Of a stretch of DNA of 64,000 nt, positions 1-8,981 are shown in pieces; the first letter of the stretch is position 1; each line of letters opens with the position of its first letter. The stretch comes from Paramagnetospirillum caucaseum (GTDB lineage Bacteria; Pseudomonadota; Alphaproteobacteria; Rhodospirillales; Magnetospirillaceae). The stretch is from the NCBI RefSeq assembly GCF_000342045.1, contig NZ_AONQ01000020.1, positions 1 through 64,000 on the forward strand, written 5' to 3'. Below the pieces are notes generated by a model. The model had not been told where the DNA came from and ran no database searches. It saw only the letters and a program-made list of their open reading frames with translations. The position numbers and the translations under genes are program-made.

Positions 1-105
1 TTCTACCCCCAGGGCGCCGACGGTTCCTCGCCCAAGGTCGAGGACCTGCAGGCCAGCGTTTCGGCCCTGCAGAAGCAGATCGACCAACTGACCAAGCAGA
101 AGTAA
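1..105 (+). CDS. C-terminal end of an unidentified protein (partial)
   Basis: The frame is open from the first base and ends with TAA at 103-105, leaving the last 34 residues of a gene that starts outside the window. The tail reads like a short coiled coil (VEDLQASVSALQKQIDQL) with heptad-spaced Leu, Val and Ile, ending in a lysine-rich stretch. No family can be named from this fragment. It converges on the M16 peptidase gene, with a large inverted repeat between the two stop codons. Confidence 0.6.
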   Translation, partial: FYPQGADGSSPKVEDLQASVSALQKQIDQLTKQK

Positions 106-112
106 GGGGCCT

Positions 113-199
113 GCGGGCGGGACGCCCGCGCTCCACTCTTGGACAATGGCCGGGACGCCCGCGCTCCAAATCCGGCCGGAGCGCGGGCGTCCCGCCCGC
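113..199. repeat. REP-like element: 22-bp perfect inverted repeat with an internal copy
   Basis: The 22 bases at 113-134 are perfectly complementary to those at 178-199. A 16-base unit, GGGACGCCCGCGCTCC, occurs at 119-134 and again at 152-167, so the unit is present three times: two direct and one inverted. The element lies exactly between two convergent genes and could serve as a bidirectional terminator. The arrangement suggests a dispersed palindromic repeat, but only this locus can be seen here. Confidence 0.75.
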
Positions 200-206
200 C
201 TCTCTT

Positions 207-1505
207 CTATTGGGCCGGCTTTCCCACCGCCACGAAGGACAGCGCGTCGGGGTCGAGCAGCCGTCTGGCGGCACGCCGGGCATCCTCCAGGCTCACCGCC
301 GAGATCATCGCCGCCCGCCGGTCGAGGAAGTCGATGCCGAGCTTGTCCACCTGCATCTGGACCAGCAGCCCGGCGATGGCGGCGGTGGAATCCTGCGACA
401 GCGGGAATGAGCCGTTGAGATAGGTCTTGGCGTCGGCCAACTCCTTCTCGCTCGGGCCCTCGCCCTGCATGCGGCGGAACTCCTCCTTGATCAGGCGGAC
501 CGATTCGGGAAAGCGCGAGTTCTCGGTGGCCACCGAGCCGACGATCAGCCCCGAATGGGCAAAGGGCATCAGGTACGAGGTGACGGAATAGGCCAGTCCG
601 CGCTTTTCCCGCACCTCCTCGGTCAGGCGCGACGAAAAGCCGCCGCCGCCCAGGACGTAGTTCACCACATAAGCGGCGTACCAGTCGGGATCGTTGCGGC
701 GCAGGCCGGGCAGGCCGAACAGGGCCAAGGTCTGGGGGTTGTCCTTGGGGATCACCGCCAGACCGGCCGGCGGCGCCGCATCGACATCGGGAATGACGCC
801 CAGCGGACCGCTGGCCGGCAGGGCGCCGAACACCGCGTCGAGACGGCGCGCCAGTTCCTCGGGGCTGATGTCGCCCACCACGCCGACCACCAGCCGGTCG
901 CGGATCAACTGCGCCTTGGCCAGGGCGCGCAGATCGGCGACCTGGATGGCCTTGACGCTTTCCAGGGTGCCGCGCGGCGAGCGGGCGTAAGCGTGGCCGG
1001 CGAAGGCCACCTCGAAGAAGCGGCGCGACGCCTGGGCGTTGGGGTCCTGGCTTTCACGCATCAACCCGGCCAGCAACTGGCCGCGGATTCGCTCCACCGG
1101 CTCCTTGTCGAAGCGCGGCTGGGAGAGCGCCAGCCGGAACAGGTCGAAGGCGGTATCCTTGTTCTCGGACAGGGTCTTCAAATGCCCGGCGAAGGAATCG
1201 CGGCCGGCGTTGAAGCCCAGGCTGATCACCTTGTCCTCGAGAATCTGCTGGAACGCCTGGGAATCGTGGGGACCGGCCCCTTCGTCCAGCAGGGCGGCCA
1301 TCATGCCGGCCAGCCCGGACTTGGCCGCCGGGTCATGGGCGGCGCCGCCCCTGAAGGCCACCTCCATGGCGATGATCGGGTTGGAATGGTCACGAACCAG
1401 CCAGGCCTCGATGCCCGAGGCGCTGGTCACCTTCTCGACGGTGACGGCGGCGGCGGGCAGGCTGAACAGCAGCAGGCCCAGCAGGACGGCGATACGCCCC
1501 AGCAT
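207..1505 (-). CDS. M16 family peptidase-like protein, non-catalytic subunit
   Basis: A 432-residue exported protein with an N-terminal signal peptide (about residues 1-20) and the two-domain M16 (insulinase/processing peptidase) fold. The zinc-binding HxxEH motif is missing: the aligned position, residues 67-71, reads GMMAA. The C-terminal RGLAYSV segment, around residue 307, keeps the Arg/Tyr pair that M16 partners use to bind substrate. Its ATG lies one base after the stop of the catalytic M16 gene, so the two are co-translated and probably form the known active/inactive heterodimer of periplasmic M16B peptidases. The physiological substrate is unknown. Confidence 0.9.
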   Translation of the reverse strand: MLGRIAVLLGLLLFSLPAAAVTVEKVTSASGIEAWLVRDHSNPIIAMEVAFRGGAAHDPAAKSGLAGMMAALLDEGAGPHDSQAFQQILEDKVISLGFNAGRDSFAGHLKTLSENKDTAFDLFRLALSQPRFDKEPVERIRGQLLAGLMRESQDPNAQASRRFFEVAFAGHAYARSPRGTLESVKAIQVADLRALAKAQLIRDRLVVGVVGDISPEELARRLDAVFGALPASGPLGVIPDVDAAPPAGLAVIPKDNPQTLALFGLPGLRRNDPDWYAAYVVNYVLGGGGFSSRLTEEVREKRGLAYSVTSYLMPFAHSGLIVGSVATENSRFPESVRLIKEEFRRMQGEGPSEKELADAKTYLNGSFPLSQDSTAAIAGLLVQMQVDKLGIDFLDRRAAMISAVSLEDARRAARRLLDPDALSFVAVGKPAQ

Positions 1506-1506
1506 C

Positions 1507-2901
1507 TCAATGCACTCCCTTGGTCGGGCGGCCCGGAGGCGGCGGCGCTGCCCGGCCGGGGGGCGGAACGGCGGCGGGATCGGGCAGCAGCAGGCCGGTC
1601 ACCGACGAGGCCGGCTTGAACAATGCGGCGGCGGCCTTGGCCACCTGCTCGGGGGTCACGGCCTCGATCCGTTCGGGCCAGGACTCCACTTCCTCGACGG
1701 AAACACCCGAGGCCAGGGCCTGGCCCAGGGTCTGCGCCCCGGTATGGAGCGAATCGCGGCCATAGGCGGCGCTGGCCCGCAGGCGGGCCTTGGCGCGCTC
1801 GATCTCCTCGGCGGTGAAACCGTCCTTGAGGATACGGGCCAGTTCCTGCTCGATCAGGGTCTCCAGCTTGTCCAACGGCACGCCGGGACGCGGCACCGCC
1901 GCCACCCGGAAGGTGGTCTGGCCGACCGCGACGGGATCGTAGGCGGCGCTGGCGGCGGCCGCCGCCCCCTTGTCCACCACCAGGGAGCGGTAGAGCCGCG
2001 AGGTGGCGCCGCCGCCCACCAGATCGGCCAGTACTTCCAGCGGATAGGCCAATTCGCGCGCCCCGCCGCCCAGGCTGGGGGCGAGGTAGAGGCGGCTCCA
2101 CGACGGCTGGGCGACCCGGCCGTCCTTCAGCGTCACCCGGCGCTCGGCCCGATGGGGCGGCTCCTCGGTACGGGCGCGCGGCGGGGTGTCGGCGCGGGGA
2201 ATGCCGCCATAATACTTCTCGGCCAGGGGCCGCACCGTCTCGGCCGTCACGTCGCCGGCCACCACCAGGATGGCGTTGTTGGGGGCGTACCAGCGGCGGT
2301 AGAAGGCCAGGGCGTCGTACAGGGTGAGCGCGGCGATCTCGTCGGGCCAGCCGATGATCGGGCGGCGGTAGGGCGAGTTGAGGTAGAGCGCCGCTTCCAT
2401 CTGCTCGCCCAGCAGGGCGGCGGGATTGTTGTCGGTGCGCGAGCGGCGCTCCTCCAGCACCACGTCCCGCTCGGTGCGGAAATCGGCCTCGCCCAGCACC
2501 AGATTGGTCATGCGGTCGGCCTCCATGCGCATCACCAGTTCCAGCTTGTCGGCGGCGACGTTCTGGTAATAGCCGGTGTAGTCCGACGAGGTGAAGGCGT
2601 TGTCGCGGCCGCCGTTGCGCGCCACGATCTTGGAGAACTCGCCGGGGGGAATCGCGGGCGTACCCTTGAACATCAGGTGTTCCAGCAGATGGGCGATGCC
2701 GCTCTTGCCCGGATTCTCGTCGGCGGCGCCCACCTTGTACCAGACCATGTGGCTGACGATGGGCACCCGGCGGTTGGAGATCACCACCACCTGCATGCCG
2801 TTGGACAGGGTGAAGGTCGCCGGGTCGAATACCCCGGCCCAGGCCGGAACGGCAGCCAGCAGCGCCCCCAGAAACAGCGCGCACGAACGGATCGGGCTCA
2901 T
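1507..2901 (-). CDS. M16 family zinc peptidase, catalytic subunit
   Basis: A 464-residue exported peptidase. A signal peptide (residues 1-22, ending AWA) precedes the intact zinc motif HLLEH at residues 71-75, and a Glu-rich helix about 75 residues later (TERDVVLEERRS) supplies the third zinc ligand. The ATG at 2901 follows a strong AGGAGG ribosome binding site. It probably works with the inactive M16 protein encoded immediately downstream to degrade peptides in the periplasm. The gene follows the lspA-DUF3035 block on the same strand after about 120 bases, so it could be in the same transcript or have its own promoter. Confidence 0.92.
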   Translation of the reverse strand: MSPIRSCALFLGALLAAVPAWAGVFDPATFTLSNGMQVVVISNRRVPIVSHMVWYKVGAADENPGKSGIAHLLEHLMFKGTPAIPPGEFSKIVARNGGRDNAFTSSDYTGYYQNVAADKLELVMRMEADRMTNLVLGEADFRTERDVVLEERRSRTDNNPAALLGEQMEAALYLNSPYRRPIIGWPDEIAALTLYDALAFYRRWYAPNNAILVVAGDVTAETVRPLAEKYYGGIPRADTPPRARTEEPPHRAERRVTLKDGRVAQPSWSRLYLAPSLGGGARELAYPLEVLADLVGGGATSRLYRSLVVDKGAAAAASAAYDPVAVGQTTFRVAAVPRPGVPLDKLETLIEQELARILKDGFTAEEIERAKARLRASAAYGRDSLHTGAQTLGQALASGVSVEEVESWPERIEAVTPEQVAKAAAALFKPASSVTGLLLPDPAAVPPPGRAAPPPPGRPTKGVH

Positions 2902-3019
2902 CGGGCCTCCTGAAAATCAGACGCGACGGATATGGGCCGTATTGTGGGGCTTGGCAAGCAACCTGAACAAACCGTCATGCCGGGCGCGACGGCCCGGCGG
3001 CGGCGACGGTGGCGGGATG

Positions 3020-3607
3020 CTAGTTGAAGACGCCTTCCAGCCAGGCCTTCTTGCGGCGCTGGACCTGGGGGGTCTCGCCCTCGGACACCGACTTGCCGAG
3101 CGCCTGATTCTCGCGCAGGCGCTGGGTCTCCTTGGTGGCGTCCACGGCGGTGCCCGGGGGCTCGGCCTTGCGCCAGAACATGACGCGGTCCTGGAAGCTC
3201 TTGTCCGCCTCGACCAGGGCCTGGCTTTCCTTGTTCACCAGGACGCGGATCTCGGGCTGGATGGAATCGGCGCCGACCCGCTTCATCATGGCCAGATCGC
3301 CGGCGGTGCGGCCCTCGGTCGAGATGGGGGTGGCGGTGCGCCCGCCCACCAGGACCTGGCGGGCCTGATCGCGGGTCGTGCCTTCCTGCGGCCGGACGGC
3401 GCCCGGCTGCGGCGGCCGCAGGGTGAATTCCGGCGGCATGGAGAGCGGCGCGCGCTGCACCACCTGGAATTCGTCCGGCGGCTGCTTCTCGTAGCCAAGC
3501 GAGCGCTTGACGTCGGTGCAGGCGGACAACGCCACCGGCGCCAGCAGGGCGGCCAGGGCCAGCAGGCGGGCGGTGGACAGGCGGGTGGTGGGGCGCTTGG
3601 TCTTCAT
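3020..3607 (-). CDS. DUF3035 family lipoprotein (possible BamF-type)
   Basis: A 195-residue lipoprotein: the Lys/Arg-rich start, hydrophobic core and lipobox ALSAC place the lipidated Cys at residue 30. The mature part is Pro/Gln-rich at first (PPQPGAVRPQEG), then carries a conserved GADSIQPEIRVLVNKE segment. I assign it to the DUF3035 family of alphaproteobacteria, which has been linked to the outer-membrane beta-barrel assembly machine as BamF; that role is from family knowledge and was not checked. The ATG at 3607 was chosen over an upstream in-frame start because it gives a proper lipoprotein signal. It lies just downstream of lspA, which encodes the peptidase that would process it. Confidence 0.75.
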   Translation of the reverse strand: MKTKRPTTRLSTARLLALAALLAPVALSACTDVKRSLGYEKQPPDEFQVVQRAPLSMPPEFTLRPPQPGAVRPQEGTTRDQARQVLVGGRTATPISTEGRTAGDLAMMKRVGADSIQPEIRVLVNKESQALVEADKSFQDRVMFWRKAEPPGTAVDATKETQRLRENQALGKSVSEGETPQVQRRKKAWLEGVFN

Positions 3608-3611
3608 GGCC

Positions 3612-4130
3612 TTAATTCTTAGACGAATCCCGGCCGGCAAACAAGGAGTCGGCGATGAGAAAAACCGCGCCGATGGTAATGGCCGAATCCGCCACGTTGA
3701 AGGCCGGCCAGTGATAGCCCGCCACATGGACGTCGAGGAAGTCGGCCACCGCCCCGAACCGCGCCCGGTCGATGACGTTGCCCAGCGCGCCGCCGATGAT
3801 GCCGCCCAGCGCCAGTTGCAGCGGCAGGGTCTCGGCCTTGGCCAGCCAGACGGCCATGCCGACGCAGATGGCCACCGCCAGGGCCGAGAGGATCACCGCG
3901 TTCCATTCCCCGCCGCTATTGCCGATGCCGAAGCTGACGCCTCGGTTCCAGGCCATCACCAGATCGAAGAACGGCAGCACCTCGATGCGGGTGGCGGAAT
4001 GGAACGGCGTGCCGTCCACGCCTTCGGGCCGCATCACCTTCTCGATGATCCAGTACTTGGACAACTGGTCGAGGAGGATGATCAGGCCGGCGACGGACAG
4101 CCCCCGGGGCAGCGCGTTGGACAGCATCAT
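3612..4130 (-). CDS. lspA: Lipoprotein signal peptidase (signal peptidase II)
   Basis: A 172-residue polytopic membrane protein that cleaves prolipoproteins before the lipidated Cys. The catalytic aspartates are D121 in NVIDRARFG and D148 in FNVADSAI, and the WNRGVSFGI segment (61-69) is typical. Length and four hydrophobic segments fit the family. It starts four bases after the ileS stop, in the common ribF-ileS-lspA order, so it is translationally coupled to ileS. The gene just downstream encodes a lipoprotein that would be a substrate. Confidence 0.97.
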   Translation of the reverse strand: MMLSNALPRGLSVAGLIILLDQLSKYWIIEKVMRPEGVDGTPFHSATRIEVLPFFDLVMAWNRGVSFGIGNSGGEWNAVILSALAVAICVGMAVWLAKAETLPLQLALGGIIGGALGNVIDRARFGAVADFLDVHVAGYHWPAFNVADSAITIGAVFLIADSLFAGRDSSKN

Positions 4131-4134
4131 CGCC

Positions 4135-6984
4135 CTACCCCGCCTCGACCGCGTCGGAGCAGCGGTGGCAGGCGCCCTCGTGCCGGGCGGTTCCCACCTC
4201 GTGCAACACCTTCCAGCAGCGCTGGCATTTCTCGCCCTCGGCCGGATTGGGCGACACCGAGACGCCGGGCACCTCGGGCAGTTGGAATTCGCCCTCGGCC
4301 GGCAGGCCGTCGATGACGCGGATACCCGACGTGATGCAGATTTCCGCCATGTCGAGGCCGGTCAGCAACTCATGAATTTCCGAGGACACGGTCAGGCGCG
4401 GGCTGGCCTGCAGGCTCGATCCGATGCGCTTTTCGCGCCGTTCGATCTCCAGGGCGCCGGTGACCACCTTGCGCACGTCGCGGATTCTGGCCCATTTGGC
4501 GGCCAGGTCCCCGTCGCGCCACTCGGCCGGTATCTCGGGGAACAGCTCCAGATGGACCGAACCGTCCTCGGACGGATGGCGGGCCAGCCAGGCCTGCTCG
4601 GCGGTGAAGCACAGGAAGGGGGCCAGCCACTTGGTCAGGGCGTCGAGCACGATATCCATTACCGTGCGCGCCGCCCGGCGGCGGATGGACGAGGCCGCGT
4701 CGCAGTACAGCGCGTCCTTCCGGATGTCGAAGTAGAAGGCCGAGAGGTCGACGGCGCAGAAATTGTGCAGTTCGGTGAACAGCCCGTGGAATTGGAAACC
4801 GTCGCAGGCATCCCTGAACTGCGCATCCAGTTCGGTCAGGCGGTGCAGAACCCAGCGCTCCAACTCGGGCATCTCGGCCGCCGGCAGCTTTTCCGCATCC
4901 GTGAAGCCGTCGAGCGCCCCCAGCAGATAGCGCAGCGTGTTGCGCAGGCGGCGGTAGATATCCACCTGGGTCTTGAGGATCTCGGGGCCGATGCGCAGGT
5001 CGTCGGAATAGTCCGAGCCCACCACCCACAGGCGCAGGATGTCGGCACCCATGCTGCCCACCACTTCCTGCGGCGCCACCACGTTGCCCAGCGACTTGCT
5101 CATCTTGCGGCCGTCCTCGTCGAGGACGAAGCCGTGGGTCAGCACCGCGTCATAGGGGGCGCGGCCCCTGGTGCCGCAGGATTCCAGCAGGGAGGAATGG
5201 AACCAGCCGCGATGCTGGTCCGAACCCTCCAGATACAGCGACGCCGGCCACGACAGGCGCGGCCACTCCTCGCCCTCCAGCACGAAGGCGTGGGTGCAGC
5301 CGGAATCGAACCAGACATCGAGAATGTCGGTGACCTTGTCGTAATCGGCGGGATCGCGGTCCGGCCCCAGGAAGCGCGAAGGATCGGAGGTAAACCAGGC
5401 GTCGGAGCCCTCGGCCTTAAAGGCGGCGACGATGCGGTCCATGACGCCCTGGTCGCGCAACGGCTGGCCGGTCTTCTTGTCCACGAACACGGTGATGGGC
5501 ACGCCCCAGGCGCGCTGGCGCGACACGCACCAATCGGGGCGGTTCTCCACCATGGAGCCGATGCGGTTGCGCCCCTGGTCGGGCACGAAGCGGGTGTCGG
5601 CGATGGCCTGGAGAGCCTTGGCGCGCAGGCCGGTGCTCTCCATGGAGATGAACCATTGCGGCGTGTTGCGGAAGATCAGCGGCGCCTTGGAGCGCCAGGA
5701 ATGGGGATAGGAATGCTCCACCTTGCCGTGGGCCAGCAAATTGCCGGTGGCGGTCATGGCCTCGATCACCGGCTTGGCGACGGGGGAGTAGTACTTGCCG
5801 TTCTTGCCCTGGTTCAGCACCTCCATCCCGGCGAAGATCGCCACATGGGGGAAGTACTTGCCGTCGGGCTGCACGGTATCGGGAATGGCCAGCCCATGCT
5901 CCTTGCCCAGGTGCCAGTCGTCCTCGCCGTGGCCCGGCGCGATGTGGACGAAGCCGGTACCGGTGTCGGTGGTGACGAAGCCGCCGGCCAGCAGCGGCAC
6001 GGTGAAGTCGTAGCCGCCCGCCGCCGTCTCATGCAGCTTGAGCGGATGATGGCAGACGGTGCCGGCCAAGGCCGCGCCCTTCAGGGTATGCAGGATCTTG
6101 AAGGCGCACTTGGCGTCCTTGGCCACCTGCCCGGCCAGATCGGCGCAGACCACCAGCCTGTCGCCCACGCCGGCCAGGGAACCGGGCTCGGCGCTTTCCA
6201 CCTCGACCACCACGTAGTCGAAATCGGCGCCGTAGGCGACGGCGCGGTTGCCGGGCATGGTCCACGGCGTGGTGGTCCAGATCACCACGGACGCGCCCTC
6301 GACCTCGGGCACGCTGGCCGTGACCACCGGGAACTTGACCCAGATGGTGATGGAGGTGTGGTCGTGATACTCCACCTCGGCCTCGGCCAGGGCGGTCTTC
6401 TCCACCACCGACCACAGCACCGGCTTGGCGCCCTTGTAGAGCGAGCCGTCCAGCAGGAACTTGCCCAGCTCGGCGCAGATCACCGATTCGGCGTGGTTGG
6501 TCATGGTGGTGTAGGGATGGTCCCAATCGCCGGTGATGCCGAGACGCTTGAACTCTTCCTTTTGAATTCCGATCCACTTGGCGGCGAACTGGCGGCATTC
6601 CTCGCGGAAGGCGACGATGTCGACCTCGTCCTTGTCCTTGCCGGATTCCCGGTATTTCTCCTCGATCTTCCACTCGATGGGCAGGCCGTGGCAGTCCCAG
6701 CCCGGCACGTACTCGGCATCACGGCCCAGCATCTGCTGCGAGCGGGTGATGACGTCCTTGAGGATCTTGTTCAGCGCGTGCCCGATATGCAGGTTGCCGT
6801 TGGCGTAGGGCGGGCCGTCGTGAAGGATGAACTTCTCCCTGCCCTTGGCGGTGGCACGCAGGCGGCCGAACAGGCCGATCTTCTCCCAGCGGGCCAGCAG
6901 CTCGGGCTCCAGCTTGGGCAGTTCGCCCTTCATGGGGAAATCGGTCTTGGGCAGGAAGACGGTGTTCTTGTAATCGGCGCTCAT
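4135..6984 (-). CDS. ileS: Isoleucyl-tRNA synthetase
   Basis: A 949-residue class I aminoacyl-tRNA synthetase that charges tRNA-Ile. The ATP-binding motifs HIGH (66-69) and KMSKS (627-631) are intact, separated by the editing domain insert. The C terminus carries a zinc finger with Cys at 920, 923, 939 and 942, so this is the bacterial type with the C-terminal zinc domain. Length is standard. It lies between ribF and lspA on the same strand with 9- and 4-base gaps, so the three are one transcription unit. Confidence 0.98.
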   Translation of the reverse strand: MSADYKNTVFLPKTDFPMKGELPKLEPELLARWEKIGLFGRLRATAKGREKFILHDGPPYANGNLHIGHALNKILKDVITRSQQMLGRDAEYVPGWDCHGLPIEWKIEEKYRESGKDKDEVDIVAFREECRQFAAKWIGIQKEEFKRLGITGDWDHPYTTMTNHAESVICAELGKFLLDGSLYKGAKPVLWSVVEKTALAEAEVEYHDHTSITIWVKFPVVTASVPEVEGASVVIWTTTPWTMPGNRAVAYGADFDYVVVEVESAEPGSLAGVGDRLVVCADLAGQVAKDAKCAFKILHTLKGAALAGTVCHHPLKLHETAAGGYDFTVPLLAGGFVTTDTGTGFVHIAPGHGEDDWHLGKEHGLAIPDTVQPDGKYFPHVAIFAGMEVLNQGKNGKYYSPVAKPVIEAMTATGNLLAHGKVEHSYPHSWRSKAPLIFRNTPQWFISMESTGLRAKALQAIADTRFVPDQGRNRIGSMVENRPDWCVSRQRAWGVPITVFVDKKTGQPLRDQGVMDRIVAAFKAEGSDAWFTSDPSRFLGPDRDPADYDKVTDILDVWFDSGCTHAFVLEGEEWPRLSWPASLYLEGSDQHRGWFHSSLLESCGTRGRAPYDAVLTHGFVLDEDGRKMSKSLGNVVAPQEVVGSMGADILRLWVVGSDYSDDLRIGPEILKTQVDIYRRLRNTLRYLLGALDGFTDAEKLPAAEMPELERWVLHRLTELDAQFRDACDGFQFHGLFTELHNFCAVDLSAFYFDIRKDALYCDAASSIRRRAARTVMDIVLDALTKWLAPFLCFTAEQAWLARHPSEDGSVHLELFPEIPAEWRDGDLAAKWARIRDVRKVVTGALEIERREKRIGSSLQASPRLTVSSEIHELLTGLDMAEICITSGIRVIDGLPAEGEFQLPEVPGVSVSPNPAEGEKCQRCWKVLHEVGTARHEGACHRCSDAVEAG

Positions 6985-6993
6985 GATCGGCTC

Positions 6994-7983
6994 TCAAACG
7001 GCAGGGGCGACGGGCACCATGGGCCCGGCGGCGGCGGAAAATCGGCGGGCGGCCAGCATGCGCCGGCCGGCCTCGACGTCGGCGGCGATCTGGCTGGTCA
7101 GTTCGCTGAGCCCGGCGAAGCGGCGTTCCGGGCGGATGTGCTCGACCAGAGCCACCCGCAGATGGCGGCCGTAAAGGTCTTCGTCGAAGCCGAGCAGGTG
7201 GACTTCCATCAGTTCGTCGGTCTTGTCGAAGGTGGGGCGGCGGCCGAAATTGGCGACGCCGTCATGCCACATGGTGGCCCCGCCCTTGTCGATACCGGCC
7301 CGCACCGCGTAGACGCCGGTGGCCGGGCGCTGATACTCGCCCAGGCGCAGGTTGGCGGTGGGAAAGCCCAGCAGGCGGCCGCGGGCGTCGCCGTGCTCAA
7401 TGCGTCCCTCCACCTCCCAGTAATGGCCGAGCAGGCGGGCGGCGGCATCGGGGCGGCCGGCCACCAGATGGTCGCGCACGGCGGTGGAGGAATAGGTCTC
7501 GCCGCTGTCGGACATGGCGGGCGGCACCACGGTGACGCCGAAGCCCGATTCCTCGCCGCATTTCTGCAAGAAGGCGCAGGTGCCCAGGCGGCCCTTGCCG
7601 AACACGTAGTCGTAGCCCACCACCACATGGCTGGCCTTCAGGCAGGAGACCAGCACGTCGCCGACGAATTCCAGCGCCGTCATGGCGGCAAAGTCGCGGT
7701 CGAAATGCTGCTGATAGAGGAAGTCGGTGCCCAGCGCCTCGATCAGGCGGGCCTTGACGCGGAAGGGGGTCAGGCGGAAGGGCGGCTGGTCGGGATTGAA
7801 CAGCGAGCGCGGATGGGGCTCGAAGGTCATCACCGCATGGGCGACGCCCAGTTCGGCGGCGATGCGGCGCGCCGTCAGGATCACCGACTGATGGCCGAGA
7901 TGGACGCCGTCGAAATTGCCCAGCGCCACCACGCAACCGCGGTGGTCGGGGGAAAGCTCGCCGCAATGCCGGATCAGGCGCAT
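6994..7983 (-). CDS. ribF: Bifunctional riboflavin kinase / FAD synthetase
   Basis: A 329-residue bifunctional enzyme that makes FMN and then FAD. The N-terminal adenylyltransferase domain starts with the nucleotide-binding motif GNFDGVHLGH (22-31). The C-terminal riboflavin kinase domain has the GFPTANL motif, about two-thirds along. The ATG at 7983 (MRLIRHC) was chosen because it gives the family's usual N terminus; an in-frame start at 8049 would add 22 atypical residues. No strong ribosome binding site is visible at either start. It is first in the ribF-ileS-lspA block. Confidence 0.95.
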   Translation of the reverse strand: MRLIRHCGELSPDHRGCVVALGNFDGVHLGHQSVILTARRIAAELGVAHAVMTFEPHPRSLFNPDQPPFRLTPFRVKARLIEALGTDFLYQQHFDRDFAAMTALEFVGDVLVSCLKASHVVVGYDYVFGKGRLGTCAFLQKCGEESGFGVTVVPPAMSDSGETYSSTAVRDHLVAGRPDAAARLLGHYWEVEGRIEHGDARGRLLGFPTANLRLGEYQRPATGVYAVRAGIDKGGATMWHDGVANFGRRPTFDKTDELMEVHLLGFDEDLYGRHLRVALVEHIRPERRFAGLSELTSQIAADVEAGRRMLAARRFSAAAGPMVPVAPAV

Positions 7984-8054
7984 CTTAAGGACTGGACCCC
8001 AGGAAGAAACCAAGGGGCAAGGGGTAGTGCAAAAGGCTTCGAAGCGCAAGACTT

Positions 8055-8079
8055 CCCCCTCTCCCGCCGGGAGAGGGGG
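8055..8079. terminator. GC-rich hairpin between the MaoC gene and ribF
   Basis: A perfect 11-bp stem (CCCCCTCTCCC paired with GGGAGAGGGGG) with a GCC loop lies just downstream of the MaoC hydratase stop on the minus strand. It has no T-run after it, so termination is possible but weakly supported. It could instead be a dispersed repeat. Confidence 0.45.
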
Positions 8080-8089
8080 GCGCCTGGCC

Positions 8090-8524
8090 TCAGCCCTTGG
8101 AGGGGACCATCAGGGTGGCTTCGCCGTCCATGACGATCTTGCCGGCCACCGAGCAGGTGGTCTTGAAGGTGGCGAACTTCTTTTCCGGGGTCAGCGCGGT
8201 GACCTCGACGCGGGCGGTGACGGTGTCGCCGATGCGCACCGGAGCCTTGAACTTCAGCAGCTGCGAGACGTAGATGCAGCCTGGGCCGGGCAGCTTGGTG
8301 CCGAACACGGTGGAGACGAAGGCCGCCGACAGCATGCCGTGGGCGATGCGGCCCTTGAACATGGTCTGGGAGGCGAATTCCTCGTTGATGTGGACCGGGT
8401 TGAAGTCGCCCGACACGCCGGCGAAGGCGACGATGTCGGCTTCGGTGACGGTCTTGGCGAAGATGGCCGACTGGCCGACCGACAATTCCTCGAAATACAT
8501 TCCGTTCAACGACTCGCCGCTCAT
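8090..8524 (-). CDS. MaoC-type (R)-enoyl-CoA hydratase
   Basis: A 144-residue hot-dog-fold hydratase of the MaoC/PhaJ family, which converts trans-2-enoyl-CoA to (R)-3-hydroxyacyl-CoA, often feeding polyhydroxyalkanoate synthesis. The catalytic pair is D40 and H45 in GVSGDFNPVHINEEF. The ATG at 8524 follows GGAG at a suitable distance (GGAGACGAAGA then ATG), which favours it over the in-frame start 15 bases upstream. PHA genes are not adjacent, so the in vivo substrate is not defined by context. Confidence 0.9.
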   Translation of the reverse strand: MSGESLNGMYFEELSVGQSAIFAKTVTEADIVAFAGVSGDFNPVHINEEFASQTMFKGRIAHGMLSAAFVSTVFGTKLPGPGCIYVSQLLKFKAPVRIGDTVTARVEVTALTPEKKFATFKTTCSVAGKIVMDGEATLMVPSKG

Positions 8525-8694
8525 TCTTCGTCTCCACATTTATGGTTGTTGCTGCGACGCAGCGCAAAGCGCGGGCGGAGTATAGACGCAAGGAGGGGCG
8601 ATCCTCAACCGACGGATTGGAGCGGTTCAAGCCTTGCCTTGGCGCGCCGGCTGTGGCCGAATGCCGGCCTTGCAACAGCCATGCGTGCCCGCCC

Positions 8695-8970
8695 GTGAGA
8701 TACCGCATCATCCTCCTGCTTCCCCTGCTGCTGGGCGCCTGCGCCGCCGGCAATCCCTGGATGCATCCGCAATTGCCCAAGGACCAGTGGAGCCGCGACT
8801 ATTCCGCCTGCCGCCGCTCGGCCGACCGGGATTCCGGCTACCGCGACGACGGCCGCGACAGCTACAGCCCGACCCGCGAATACGAACGCGCCCAGGCCAA
8901 GCGCATCTATGATTCCGGGTTGAACGCCTGCATGCGCTCCCTCGGCTATTTCCCCGTTCCCCAGAAATGA
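8695..8970 (+). CDS. Small lipoprotein, unknown function
   Basis: A 91-residue protein from a GTG start at 8695. The start gives a clean lipoprotein signal with lipobox LLGAC (lipidated Cys 16), which the longer upstream frame would bury. The mature part has two further Cys (YSACRRSADR and LNACMRSLGY) about 50 residues apart that could form a disulphide, and a charged, Tyr/Arg-rich middle. I do not recognise the family. Its TGA overlaps an ATG by one base, but the next gene probably starts slightly further on at 8982. Confidence 0.7.
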   Translation: MRYRIILLLPLLLGACAAGNPWMHPQLPKDQWSRDYSACRRSADRDSGYRDDGRDSYSPTREYERAQAKRIYDSGLNACMRSLGYFPVPQK

Positions 8971-8981
8971 GGTTCCCCACC

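Noticed and set aside
3772-8133. A 1453-codon plus-strand open frame
   Set aside because: It is antisense to ileS, ribF and lspA, has no family motif, and its Gly/Gln/His/Arg-rich composition is typical of the mirror frame of a GC-rich gene.
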